Assembly: GCA_913778275.1 (NCBI GenBank)
Contig: CAJYWN010000010.1
Coordinates: forward strand, 1-64,000
DNA length: 64,000 nt
Direction: 5' to 3'
Origin: an uncultured Chryseobacterium sp.
Lineage (GTDB): Bacteria; Bacteroidota; Bacteroidia; Flavobacteriales; Weeksellaceae
The position numbers and the translations under genes are program-made. Positions 7,315-16,174 of this stretch are shown in pieces. Numbering within the stretch: position 1 is the first letter of the stretch; the number at the start of each line of letters is the position of its first letter. The notes under the pieces are model-generated. The model had not been told where the DNA came from, made no database searches, and was given only the letters and a program-made list of their open reading frames with translations.

Positions 7315-9909
7315 ATGAACTTAAACCAATATACTGTAAAATCGCAGGAAGCCATCCAAGCCGCTCAGCAGGTGGCCATGGAATTCGGCAACCAGAGTAT
7401 TGAGCCTCAACATCTTCTTGAAGGTATTTTTCAGGTAGATGAAAATATTTCGCCTTTCTTATTGAAAAAATCTGAAGCAGATGCTGCTCTGGTAAGAGAG
7501 CGAAACCGTGAAAATTTAGAAAAACTTCCGAAAGTGCAGGGTGGAAATATTTACCTTTCACAATCGGCCAATAAACTATTGCTAGATGCACCCAATATCG
7601 CTAAAAAAATGGGTGACGAGTACGTAACCATAGAACATCTTTGGCTATCCCTTCTGGAAACGAATTCAGAAGTTTCTAAAATGCTGAAAGATATGGGCGT
7701 TACGAAAAGTCTTTTGGAAGGTGGGATTAAAGAATTAAGAAAAGGAAGCAAGGCTACTTCTGCAAGTTCAGAAGAAACCTATCAGTCCTTAAACAAATAT
7801 GCCAAAAACTTCAACGAATTAGCAGCGGAAGGCAAGCTGGATCCTGTAATCGGACGTGATGAAGAAATCAGAAGAGTGTTGCAGATTCTTTCAAGAAGAA
7901 CCAAAAACAACCCGATCCTGATCGGGGAACCGGGTGTCGGTAAAACGGCCATTGCTGAGGGAATCGCGCATAGAATTATCAGTGGCGACGTACCTGAAAA
8001 CCTGATGGATAAAACCTTATATTCACTGGATATGGGTGCATTGATTGCCGGAGCCAAATACAAAGGTGAGTTTGAAGAACGCTTGAAATCCGTTGTGAAT
8101 GAAGTCATTAAATCAGACGGACAAATCATTTTGTTCATCGATGAAATTCATACGCTGGTTGGAGCAGGAGGCGGCGAAGGTGCGATGGATGCCGCAAATA
8201 TCCTCAAACCTGCTTTGGCAAGAGGAGAATTAAGAGCGATCGGTGCAACTACCCTTAACGAATATCAAAAATATTTTGAAAAAGATAAGGCGTTGGAAAG
8301 ACGTTTCCAGAAAGTAATGGTGGAAGAGCCGGATACGGAATCTGCTATTTCCATTCTTCGTGGAATTAAAGATAAATATGAAGCGCACCACAAGGTAAGA
8401 ATCAAAGATGAGGCTATTATTGCTGCGGTGGAAATGTCACAGCGATATATCTCAGACCGTTTTTTACCGGATAAGGCGATTGATTTGATTGATGAAGCTT
8501 CCGCCAAACTGAGAATGGAAATCAATTCAAAACCGGAAGAGCTGGATGTTCTCGACAGAAGATTAATGCAGCTGGAAATTGAATTGGCAGCCATTTCAAG
8601 AGAAGGCAACCAAACGAAGATCGACCATCTAAAAGAAGATATTGCCAAAATTTCTGAACAGAGAAATGAAATCAATGCCAAATGGCTGAAAGAAAAACAG
8701 AAATCTGAAGATTTAACACAGATTAAAAAAGATATTGAATCTCTGAAACTGGAAGCGGAAAGGGCTTCAAGGGCAGGAGATTATGCAAAAGTAGCGGAAA
8801 TCCAGTACGGAAAACTGCGCGAAAAAGAGGAAGAGCTGAAGAAGCTTGAAATCGAAATGCAGAACCATCAGAATGAATTGATCAAGGAAGAAGTGACTTC
8901 TGAAAATATTTCCGAGGTCATTGCAAAATGGACCGGAATCCCGGTAACCAAACTTCTTCAGTCCGAGAGAGAAAAATTATTAAATCTTGAAACCGAACTT
9001 CATCATCGGGTGGTAGGCCAGGATGAGGCCATCACAGCGGTTGCAGATGCTATCCGAAGAAACAGAGCGGGATTGAGCGACGATAAAAAGCCTATCGGCT
9101 CGTTCTTATTCTTAGGAACGACCGGTGTCGGGAAAACAGAGCTGGCAAAAGCGTTGGCAGAGTTTTTATTCGACGATGAAAACAATATGACCAGAATTGA
9201 TATGAGTGAATATCAGGAAAGGCACAGTGTATCCAGACTTGTAGGAGCGCCTCCGGGATATGTTGGATATGATGAAGGCGGTCAGCTTACGGAAGCGGTG
9301 AGAAGAAGACCTTATTCGGTGGTACTTTTAGATGAAATTGAAAAAGCCCACCCGGATGTTTTCAATACCTTATTGCAGGTTCTGGATGATGGTCGTTTAA
9401 CGGATAACAAAGGAAGAGTGGTGAATTTTAAAAATTCAATCATTATCATGACCTCGAATTTAGGTTCGCACTTAATTCAGGAGAATTTTGAACATATTAC
9501 CGATGAAAACCAAGATGAGATTGTCGATAAAACCAAAGATGAGGTTTTCGATTTGTTAAAGCAGACCTTACGTCCGGAATTTCTGAACAGAATTGATGAG
9601 GTGGTATTATTCCAGCCGTTAAGAAAAAAAGAAATCGGAAAAATTGTTCAGTATCAGCTGAGAGGATTTAATGATATGCTCTCAAAACGAAACATCATTA
9701 TGACCGCCACTCAGGATGCTGTGGATTATCTGATGAACAAAGGGTATGATCCTGTATTCGGTGCAAGGCCGTTAAAAAGAGTGATTCAGCAGGAAGTGCT
9801 TAATAAGCTTTCAAGAGAAATTCTTGCAGGCAATGTAAATGACGGCGACAGAATTACGCTGGATTATTTTGAGGAGACAGGCCTTGTTTTCAGGCCTACA
9901 GAATTATAA
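7315..9909 (+). CDS. clpB: ATP-dependent disaggregase ClpB
   Basis: An 864-residue, full-length Hsp100 chaperone. The N domain (about 1-145) has the Clp_N repeats. AAA+ module 1 has Walker A GEPGVGKT near residue 205 and Walker B ILFIDEIHTL. The coiled-coil M domain (about 400-530) distinguishes it from ClpA/ClpC, and AAA+ module 2 has Walker A GTTGVGKT and VVLLDEIEKAH. ClpB works with DnaK to dissolve protein aggregates in the cytoplasm after heat stress. The gene is monocistronic with a terminator-like hairpin at 9943-9980. No HrcA (CIRCE) site was recognised upstream. Confidence 0.97.
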   Translation: MNLNQYTVKSQEAIQAAQQVAMEFGNQSIEPQHLLEGIFQVDENISPFLLKKSEADAALVRERNRENLEKLPKVQGGNIYLSQSANKLLLDAPNIAKKMGDEYVTIEHLWLSLLETNSEVSKMLKDMGVTKSLLEGGIKELRKGSKATSASSEETYQSLNKYAKNFNELAAEGKLDPVIGRDEEIRRVLQILSRRTKNNPILIGEPGVGKTAIAEGIAHRIISGDVPENLMDKTLYSLDMGALIAGAKYKGEFEERLKSVVNEVIKSDGQIILFIDEIHTLVGAGGGEGAMDAANILKPALARGELRAIGATTLNEYQKYFEKDKALERRFQKVMVEEPDTESAISILRGIKDKYEAHHKVRIKDEAIIAAVEMSQRYISDRFLPDKAIDLIDEASAKLRMEINSKPEELDVLDRRLMQLEIELAAISREGNQTKIDHLKEDIAKISEQRNEINAKWLKEKQKSEDLTQIKKDIESLKLEAERASRAGDYAKVAEIQYGKLREKEEELKKLEIEMQNHQNELIKEEVTSENISEVIAKWTGIPVTKLLQSEREKLLNLETELHHRVVGQDEAITAVADAIRRNRAGLSDDKKPIGSFLFLGTTGVGKTELAKALAEFLFDDENNMTRIDMSEYQERHSVSRLVGAPPGYVGYDEGGQLTEAVRRRPYSVVLLDEIEKAHPDVFNTLLQVLDDGRLTDNKGRVVNFKNSIIIMTSNLGSHLIQENFEHITDENQDEIVDKTKDEVFDLLKQTLRPEFLNRIDEVVLFQPLRKKEIGKIVQYQLRGFNDMLSKRNIIMTATQDAVDYLMNKGYDPVFGARPLKRVIQQEVLNKLSREILAGNVNDGDRITLDYFEETGLVFRPTEL

Positions 9910-9942
9910 GTAGTTTTTTTCATATATATTATTTTTGTAAGT

Positions 9943-9980
9943 AAGTGCTGTAGATGATTTCTGCAGCACTTATTTTATTG
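9943..9980 (+). terminator. Terminator after clpB
   Basis: AAGTGCTGTAG (9943-9953) pairs with CTGCAGCACTT (9961-9971) with one G-T wobble, followed by a T-rich stretch. Confidence 0.75.
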
Positions 9981-10116
9981 CAGGGCGTCCCGTAAGATTT
10001 AAACTTAAATTGGCAATCCGTAAAATCCCTGAAAATAAACAGGAAAAAAACCATGTCGCGGCAATGTGATTTTTTGCGAACTTTGCATTATCAACTAACA
10101 TTATAAAACTAGCTTT

Positions 10117-10656
10117 ATGGAAACACAATCTACCTCCGAACCTGGAACCCTGGACCTTAATCTGCCGCCAAATACCATGGCTCAAAATCTTATCCAGAAC
10201 CTTGTGAATAATTACAGAAACAATCAGTTGATATCTGTAAAGGATAAAATGGGAATAGATGATGCACATTCTATCCATTTTGATCTCGCAACGCTGAAAA
10301 AATTTATTGCCGATATCGAGACATTAGCATCTGCAAACAATCCTGAAACCAATCCTGAAGATTTGGGAATCCGTTTTTATTATGCGGCTTATCCAAAAGT
10401 TGCTAACTGGGATGTAATGAATGGTATGCCGATCGGAACAGAATACGCTGAAAAGCATACGTTGGTAATGATTCCTACGATAAAAAGACGGGATGAGAAC
10501 GGAGAAATGCTGAGCTACGATTTTAATCCAATGAATGGAACCGGAGAAATGCTGGCAATGGCTTCCGCAAGAAACGCAGGTGCAGGGTGTGATGTCGTTT
10601 GCCAGAATCACGGTGCTCTCATACCGCCGGATAGTACAAAAACTGAATTATTTTAA
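10117..10656 (+). CDS. Hypothetical soluble protein upstream of a two-component operon
   Basis: A 179-residue protein with no recognised domain, signal peptide or membrane segment. The centre has FYYAAYPKVANWDVMNG and KHTLVMIPTIKRRDENGE, suggesting a compact alpha/beta fold. The C terminus holds two cysteines (GAGCDVVCQNHG). It is 29 bp upstream of the membrane protein gene that precedes the histidine kinase and response regulator, so it is probably in the same transcript and may be part of the signalling unit or its product. Function unknown. Confidence 0.7.
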   Translation: METQSTSEPGTLDLNLPPNTMAQNLIQNLVNNYRNNQLISVKDKMGIDDAHSIHFDLATLKKFIADIETLASANNPETNPEDLGIRFYYAAYPKVANWDVMNGMPIGTEYAEKHTLVMIPTIKRRDENGEMLSYDFNPMNGTGEMLAMASARNAGAGCDVVCQNHGALIPPDSTKTELF

Positions 10657-10685
10657 TAAACAAAAAGCATTTAATAGTAGGCACA

Positions 10686-11333
10686 ATGAGTGATTTCCAA
10701 AGAATAGCATTCGAATTTATGTATTGGGCAGAAGGTGTTGCAGCTGCTGTCTCTCTTATTTTTTATAGTAGAATAAAAGATAAATATTGGAAATACTTTG
10801 TGTTTTATCTTATTTTTATTTTTGTAAGTGAAAGCATCGGCCGGTGGGGAAATCTCTTTTTTGACTATAATAAACAGGCTTTTTACAATTATTTTGTAAT
10901 TCCTGTTCAGTTCATATTTTTCTACTGGCTGTACGCTGCAAGATCTTTTAAAAGAATAAATCTTTTTTTCATTCTCTCCTCCGTTTACCTGCTTTCATTT
11001 ATTCCAAGCGAATTTTTATATTCCACCAATAAGGTCATGTTTTCTCTCAATTATACATTGGGATGTCTTATTTTGATGATTCTTGTAATCATGGAATATT
11101 ATAAACAGATTAATGACTCTGATATCCTTAATTTCGACAAAAACAGAATGTTTTATATTAATCTCGGGGTGACACTGTTTTATATTGGAACTTTGCCGTT
11201 TTGGACCTTTCTGGAACTGATCAAGCAATATCGTGAAATTTTTAATATTTACTTTGCTTATTTTCTGATTTCAGGAATTATTATGTATGTATTGTTTTCA
11301 ATTTCAATGATATGGGGAAAACAGAGCTCCTGA
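10686..11333 (+). CDS. Multi-pass membrane protein of the two-component operon
   Basis: A 215-residue integral membrane protein with about six hydrophobic segments, including YWKYFVFYLIFIFV, FVIPVQFIFFYWLY and LGVTLFYIGTLPFW. No known domain was recognised. Its last 22 bp overlap the start of the histidine kinase gene, indicating translational coupling. The kinase has just one transmembrane helix and no sensory domain, so this protein is a plausible signal-sensing partner. That role is inference from position. Confidence 0.78.
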   Translation: MSDFQRIAFEFMYWAEGVAAAVSLIFYSRIKDKYWKYFVFYLIFIFVSESIGRWGNLFFDYNKQAFYNYFVIPVQFIFFYWLYAARSFKRINLFFILSSVYLLSFIPSEFLYSTNKVMFSLNYTLGCLILMILVIMEYYKQINDSDILNFDKNRMFYINLGVTLFYIGTLPFWTFLELIKQYREIFNIYFAYFLISGIIMYVLFSISMIWGKQSS

Positions 11334-12097
11334 TCACAATTATCTTATTCAACATGTTTTTCGTGTTGTTTGTAACTGCTGTAATGATGTACATCCGCAA
11401 ATACAGGCAGCGGAAAAAGGAATATCTGCATGAAATTGAGGTGAAAAATGAAATTCACAAACGTGAGCTTTTGGCAACACAATTGGAAATTCAGCAGGCA
11501 ACCATGCAGCAGATCGGCCGTGAACTGCATGATAATATAGGGCAGAAGCTTACCCTCGTAAGTCTCTACACACAGCAGCTACTGTATGAAAACAAAGTTC
11601 CCGAAGTCAGTGAAAGAATTGATCAGGTTTCGCAGATCATCAACCAGTCTTTGCAGGATCTCAGGAGCCTTTCAAAAACATTGACTGATGATAAGATCAA
11701 TCAGAAGGAAATTGTAACTTTAATTCAGGAAGAGGTTGACAATACCAATGCTTTTAAAAAATGCAAAGTATCGTTTAAATGCAATTTCAGGCAGCTTGAT
11801 TTGGGATTTGCCCACAAAAATGTGTTGCTGAGAATTACACAGGAATTTATCCAGAACAGTATAAAACACTCCAACTGTAAAAACATTTTTATTACCCTGA
11901 ACACTTCCGATGAAACACTTTGGGAGCTGAACATAAAGGACGACGGAATCGGCTTCGACCAGTCGAAAATCAAATCAAACGGTATCGGGCTTACCAATAT
12001 GAAAAACAGAGCCGAAATCATAGGTGCCGATTTCTGTTTTGAAAGCAGGGAAAATTTTGGGACTACACTCAATATTATTTTAAAGAAACAGTCATGA
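11312..12097 (+). CDS. NarL/LuxR-type sensor histidine kinase (HisKA_3)
   Basis: A 261-residue kinase. One N-terminal transmembrane helix (LITIILFNMFFVLFVTAV) is followed by a coiled segment and a HisKA_3 domain whose phospho-acceptor His lies in GRELHDNIGQKL. The HATPase_c domain has ITQEFIQNSIKHS (N box), DDGIGFD (G1) and NGIGLTNMKNRAE (G2). There is no extracellular sensor domain, so signal input must come through the membrane helix or a partner such as the upstream membrane protein. It phosphorylates the response regulator whose gene overlaps by 4 bp (ATGA). Confidence 0.93.
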   Translation: MGKTELLITIILFNMFFVLFVTAVMMYIRKYRQRKKEYLHEIEVKNEIHKRELLATQLEIQQATMQQIGRELHDNIGQKLTLVSLYTQQLLYENKVPEVSERIDQVSQIINQSLQDLRSLSKTLTDDKINQKEIVTLIQEEVDNTNAFKKCKVSFKCNFRQLDLGFAHKNVLLRITQEFIQNSIKHSNCKNIFITLNTSDETLWELNIKDDGIGFDQSKIKSNGIGLTNMKNRAEIIGADFCFESRENFGTTLNIILKKQS

Positions 12098-12732
12098 AAA
12101 AGACAATAGTGATCGTTGATGATCACATACTCATTGCAAAAGCATTAGAAGGAATCATTGACAATTTTGAGGAATTTGAAGTGATCTATGTGGCGGAAAA
12201 CGGGAAAGATCTTATTCAGAAATTTGAGAACAATAACAGGATTCCGGATATTATTTTAATGGATATCAGCATGCCGATCATGGATGGTTTCGAAACTGTT
12301 CTTTGGCTTAGGGAAAACCATCCCGGTATCAAAGTAATGGCTTTAAGCATGCAGGGTGATGATAAAAGTGTCATTAAAATGATCAAGAACGGCGCAAGAG
12401 GATATCTGTTGAAAAATACGCATCCGAAAGAACTTGAAAATGCCCTCATGAGACTGAATGCCGAAGGATTTTTTTATCCGGACTGGGCTTCAAAGATCAT
12501 TTTCTCCAATATGAATAATGATGAATCGTCAAACAGCGTTAAGATTTCAGACCGGGAAAAAGAATTCCTGAAGTACACGGTTACAGAGCTTAGCTATAAA
12601 GAAATCGCAGATAAAATGTGCTGCAGCCCGAGAACGGTGGAAAGCTACAGGGATCAGCTTTGTGATAAGCTCGACCTCAAAACGCGTGTTGGATTGGCGG
12701 TTTTTGCCATTAAAAACGGTTTTGCGGGTTAA
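12094..12732 (+). CDS. LuxR/NarL family response regulator
   Basis: A 212-residue regulator. The receiver domain has the acidic pair Asp9-Asp10 in VIVDDH, the phospho-acceptor Asp57 in ILMDISMP and the conserved Lys in GYLLKN. The C-terminal LuxR-type helix-turn-helix reads SDREKEFLKYTVTELSYKEI followed by CSPRTVESYRDQLCDKL. It overlaps the kinase gene by 4 bp and is the last gene of the operon. Targets are not visible. About 30 and 80 bp downstream, two TAGGTAATAA motifs occur, possibly binding sites or chance AT-rich repeats. Confidence 0.94.
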   Translation: MKKTIVIVDDHILIAKALEGIIDNFEEFEVIYVAENGKDLIQKFENNNRIPDIILMDISMPIMDGFETVLWLRENHPGIKVMALSMQGDDKSVIKMIKNGARGYLLKNTHPKELENALMRLNAEGFFYPDWASKIIFSNMNNDESSNSVKISDREKEFLKYTVTELSYKEIADKMCCSPRTVESYRDQLCDKLDLKTRVGLAVFAIKNGFAG

Positions 12733-12922
12733 AGCTAGGTAATAATAAAACTTAAATTAAAGTATTTTTTAGGTAATAAAATACTGTTTGTATTAATATA
12801 TTATCATGTTATTGTTAAAAATGTTATTGATTGAATAATAAAATTAAGTAACATGTTAGTGAAATACTTGCAGGGTAACTCTGAATTTTTTAATTTCATT
12901 CTCTGTAACAAAATATATGTAT

Positions 12923-13915
12923 ATGAAAAAACTACTATTCGGAGTTCTTATGCTGAGCTTCCTGTCCTGTAACAGCGACAACATTACCAACCAAACTGAA
13001 GAATCAGTAAGCAACACAGAAAACTTAGGAGGATCTGCCTTGAAAAGAGGATGTCCGTCTGAAGAAATCAGAAGGTCTGCTCTCCAGAAAAGCGCCGAAC
13101 TAAGGCAGAAATATTCTGAGCTCGAAGCCAGTACAGAAAAATTTGCAGTTGATCTTAAATTGGGAAAAGTTCTTTCCGATGGAACTGTTGAAATTCCCGT
13201 AGTGGTAAATGTTTTATACAGAACCTCTTCTGAAAATATTTCCGCTGCCCGGATTGCAGAGCAGATTGCTGTTTTGAATGCAGATTACGGAGGTACAAAC
13301 AGTGATGCTTCCAAAATTCCTACTGCTTTCCAGAGCATAAAAGCCGGAGATGTAAAAGTAAGATTCAGGCTTGCAAATACCGTAAGAAAATCTACTAACA
13401 AAACAAGCTGGAGTACAAATGATGCAATGAAAAGAGCTTCCAGCGGCGGAATTGACGCTACGAGCCCGGCCAATTATCTTAATATCTGGGTAGTAGGAAG
13501 TATGGGGCAAATTCTTGGATATGCTACATTCCCTGAATCTTCAGGACAATGGTATGACGGGGTCGTTATCGCTGCTCCTTATTTTGGTAAAACAGGGGCT
13601 TCAGCACCTTTTAATCAGGGAAGAACTGCTACTCATGAAGTGGGGCACTATCTTAATCTAAGACACATCTGGGGAGATGCCAACTGCGGAAATGATCTCG
13701 TAGCCGATACCCCTACTCAAACAGGCCCGAACTCTGGAAAGCCAAGCTATCCTATGTATAATACTTGTGGCGGCGTACAAAGATCTGTAATGTTCATGAA
13801 TTATATGGATTATGTAGATGATGCAGCCATGTTTATGTTCTCTGCAGGACAAAGAACAAGAATGCAGTCTGTGGTTGCTTCATCAGGAGCAAGGTCCGGA
13901 CTAAGATTATATTGA
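12923..13915 (+). CDS. M43-type (pappalysin-like) zinc metalloprotease lipoprotein
   Basis: A 330-residue protein with a lipoprotein signal (MKKLLFGVLMLSFLSC, Cys16). The zinc-binding extended motif HEVGHYLNLRHIWGD lies near residues 236-250 and fits the HExxHxxGxxH metzincin signature. The Met-turn is in MFMNYMDY. Together these point to peptidase family M43. Predicted location is the outer or inner membrane surface, anchored by lipid. Start chosen at 12923 (MKK) instead of 12917, since it gives a proper lipoprotein signal. It is convergent with the M1 aminopeptidase gene and shares its terminator. Confidence 0.88.
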   Translation: MKKLLFGVLMLSFLSCNSDNITNQTEESVSNTENLGGSALKRGCPSEEIRRSALQKSAELRQKYSELEASTEKFAVDLKLGKVLSDGTVEIPVVVNVLYRTSSENISAARIAEQIAVLNADYGGTNSDASKIPTAFQSIKAGDVKVRFRLANTVRKSTNKTSWSTNDAMKRASSGGIDATSPANYLNIWVVGSMGQILGYATFPESSGQWYDGVVIAAPYFGKTGASAPFNQGRTATHEVGHYLNLRHIWGDANCGNDLVADTPTQTGPNSGKPSYPMYNTCGGVQRSVMFMNYMDYVDDAAMFMFSAGQRTRMQSVVASSGARSGLRLY

Positions 13916-13937
13916 TACACTTTTTTATTAAATACGA

Positions 13938-13972
13938 AAGTCCGGCTGTTTCAGGATGAAACAGCCGGACTT
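13938..13972. terminator. Bidirectional terminator between two protease genes
   Basis: A 12-bp perfect stem TCCGGCTGTTTC (13941-13952) and GAAACAGCCGGA (13958-13969) with a 5-nt loop lies between convergent stop codons; TTGTTTT follows on the plus strand. Confidence 0.85.
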
Positions 13973-13975
13973 GTT

Positions 13976-15838
13976 TTATAGCATTTTCTTATTATCGTCA
14001 GGCGTATAATCCATAAAAATTCCGCCGTCAATATTCACCGATTTCACCTTTTTGGTAATAGGAATGGTGAGCATTGTCTGCCGTTGATCCTTTTCCCAGA
14101 CAGACGGGGAGAAATGAAGTTTTTCCGTCGTTCCGTCTTCATAGCTGAGCTCTGCTTCAAAAGGAATCGCAAAACCGCCCACATTATCTATGTTTACCGT
14201 TAAAAGATCGTTCATCTGGCTGGCTCCGGCTATTTTGAGATCAATATAATGATTTGTGTAAAACCAGTTATTGAAAAACCAGTTCAGATTTTTGCCTGAA
14301 CCTGTATTCATAGAGTAAAAATAATCCCACGGAACAGGATGTTTTCCATTCCAGTTATTCATATAATGATGAAGCGCCTTTTTAAAAAGATCATCACCCA
14401 GGTAATCCTTTAAAGCAAGGTAAGATAATGAAGCTTTCACATAAGAATTGTTGCCGTATCCTGCACCGCTTACCTGAGTGCTCATCGTAATAATGGGCTG
14501 ATCCTGCTCTGCAGAAGGATCATTGATCCATTTTTTTACCCTGAAATTTTTATAAAATTCTTTGGCCTTCGCTTCGCCGTTTTCATCCATCCCGATAAGA
14601 TATTCCAGTGTTGTCGCCCATCCTTCATCCATGAAAGCATACCTTGTTTCGTTGATTCCCATATAAAAAGGAAAATAAGTATGAGCAATTTCGTGATCTG
14701 CTGTTAATCTTGCATCCTGAAAATCATCAGGAATACTGGTATCGTTAATCATCATCGGATATTCCATATCGGCATATCCCTGAATGGCCGTCATTACATT
14801 ATAAGGATATTCCACTCCTGGCCAGTTTTTGGAAAACCAGTCCAGGTTGTAGCGCATCCATTCTACGTAATGCTCAAAATCTTTGGCTTCGGGTCCGTAA
14901 GCTGCCTGTACGCTGGCTCTTTTGGTTTTCAGCTGCACGCTTGAAGCATCCCATGCATAATGGTTGCTCAGCGCAAAACAGAAATCCGTAATATGATTGG
15001 CTTTAAATTTCCATACGTTCCATTTGTTTTGCTTCGTAACCTTGCCGGATTTCATTTCTTGCGACGTGGCCACATGAATTACCTTGTCACTTTTTAAAGA
15101 AGTTCTGAATCTTTTTAAATATTCCGCCTGAAGAACAGCTTCAGGATTCAGGAAATCCCCGGTTGCCCAAACCACATAATTCTTTGGCGCAGTGATGGCA
15201 AAACTATAATCATTAAAATCATTGTAAAACTCCTGCCTGTCGGAATGCGGGAGCATATCCCATCCGTTGTAGTCATCGTACACGGATATCCTTGGAAAAG
15301 AATATGCAACATAGAAAGTTTCCGGATCAATCTGACCCTCCCTTCCGCTCTCTACCGATAACGGGTATTCCCATTCGATCTTTATTTCAGCCTTGGCCTT
15401 AGATTTTAAAACGGAATTTAGCTTTACCTTTTCTACAGTTCCCCAATTCTCACTGTTGACAGCATACTTTTCACCATTTACAACAAACGATTTAATATGC
15501 AGTCCCGATGTTAAAAAATCTTTGGAAACCAATCCCGATCTTGGAGCCTGAGGTTTATGCAAATTATTTACAAACCGAATAGCAAGCTCAGAAAGATTAT
15601 CAGGACTGTTATTGCTGTAAAGAATGGTTTCTTTCCCGGAAACAATTTTCGAATTGGCGTCCACTTTTACCTCCACATTATACATTCCTTTATTTTGCCA
15701 GTAATTTTTTCCCGGCGCACCGGATAAATCCCGGCTACCGTTTGCGTATGCTTTCTTAATATTTCTCGGCATATACAGTTCCTGAGCGGAAAATTGCCAT
15801 GAGGCTAAAAGCAATAAACTCAAAACCAATCTTTTCAT
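13976..15838 (-). CDS. Secreted M1 family aminopeptidase
   Basis: A 620-residue gluzincin with an N-terminal signal peptide (MKRLVLSLLLLASWQFSAQ). The zinc motif HEIAHTYFPFYM is followed 18 residues later by the third ligand Glu in FMDEGWATTLEY. The N-terminal half is the beta-rich M1 domain. The exopeptidase GxMEN-type motif appears as ADMEYPMM. Likely acts in the periplasm or at the cell surface on peptides. It is monocistronic on the minus strand, ending at the shared terminator near 13955. Confidence 0.9.
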   Translation of the reverse strand: MKRLVLSLLLLASWQFSAQELYMPRNIKKAYANGSRDLSGAPGKNYWQNKGMYNVEVKVDANSKIVSGKETILYSNNSPDNLSELAIRFVNNLHKPQAPRSGLVSKDFLTSGLHIKSFVVNGEKYAVNSENWGTVEKVKLNSVLKSKAKAEIKIEWEYPLSVESGREGQIDPETFYVAYSFPRISVYDDYNGWDMLPHSDRQEFYNDFNDYSFAITAPKNYVVWATGDFLNPEAVLQAEYLKRFRTSLKSDKVIHVATSQEMKSGKVTKQNKWNVWKFKANHITDFCFALSNHYAWDASSVQLKTKRASVQAAYGPEAKDFEHYVEWMRYNLDWFSKNWPGVEYPYNVMTAIQGYADMEYPMMINDTSIPDDFQDARLTADHEIAHTYFPFYMGINETRYAFMDEGWATTLEYLIGMDENGEAKAKEFYKNFRVKKWINDPSAEQDQPIITMSTQVSGAGYGNNSYVKASLSYLALKDYLGDDLFKKALHHYMNNWNGKHPVPWDYFYSMNTGSGKNLNWFFNNWFYTNHYIDLKIAGASQMNDLLTVNIDNVGGFAIPFEAELSYEDGTTEKLHFSPSVWEKDQRQTMLTIPITKKVKSVNIDGGIFMDYTPDDNKKML

Positions 15839-16117
15839 TACAGTATTTTTATAATCAGTTTAATTTAACATAAAATTGCAAAAAATGGTAAAAATAATAT
15901 CGATTTAAACTATAATCAGCAGTAATAAATCTTACCATTATTAAATGATCCTGAATTTCCTACATTGTAGCTTCAGGATAACATGCAAAGATACGTCAAT
16001 TTACTACGGATGGACAATATAGTGATGAGAATGGACAGATTTTAAACGCTATTTTTTTGTCAGCTTTTAATTCATTTTACCCTTAAATATGGCATATATG
16101 ATGAAAATCATAAAAAT

Positions 16118-16148
16118 TTGGCAATAACAAAAAATCTTTTTACATTTA
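16118..16148 (+). promoter_or_regulatory. Promoter of the paa operon
   Basis: A TTTG (16118-16121), a 19-nt spacer and TACATTTA (16141-16148) match the Bacteroidetes promoter TTTG-N19-TAnnTTTG except for the last base. It lies 27 bp upstream of the paaK start codon. Confidence 0.7.
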
Positions 16149-16151
16149 CAC

Positions 16152-16165
16152 CTAACAAGTGTTAG
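16152..16165. promoter_or_regulatory. Palindromic operator, probably for a TetR-type repressor
   Basis: CTAACAAGTGTTAG is a palindrome with 6-bp arms and a 2-bp centre, located directly after the -7 box and covering the expected transcription start. This is where a TetR-family repressor would block initiation. The arrangement resembles known phenylacetyl-CoA-responsive PaaR sites in general form; the responsible protein is not shown, though the regulator at 6229-6813 is a candidate. Confidence 0.6.
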
Positions 16166-16174
16166 TTAGTTAAT

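Larger units (their letters stand above)
15839..16174. other. Divergent promoter region between the M1 peptidase gene and the paa operon
   Basis: An AT-rich 336-bp gap. Its right end contains the paaK promoter (16118-16148) and a palindromic operator (16152-16165). No gene-like frame was seen in the remainder. Confidence 0.6.
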
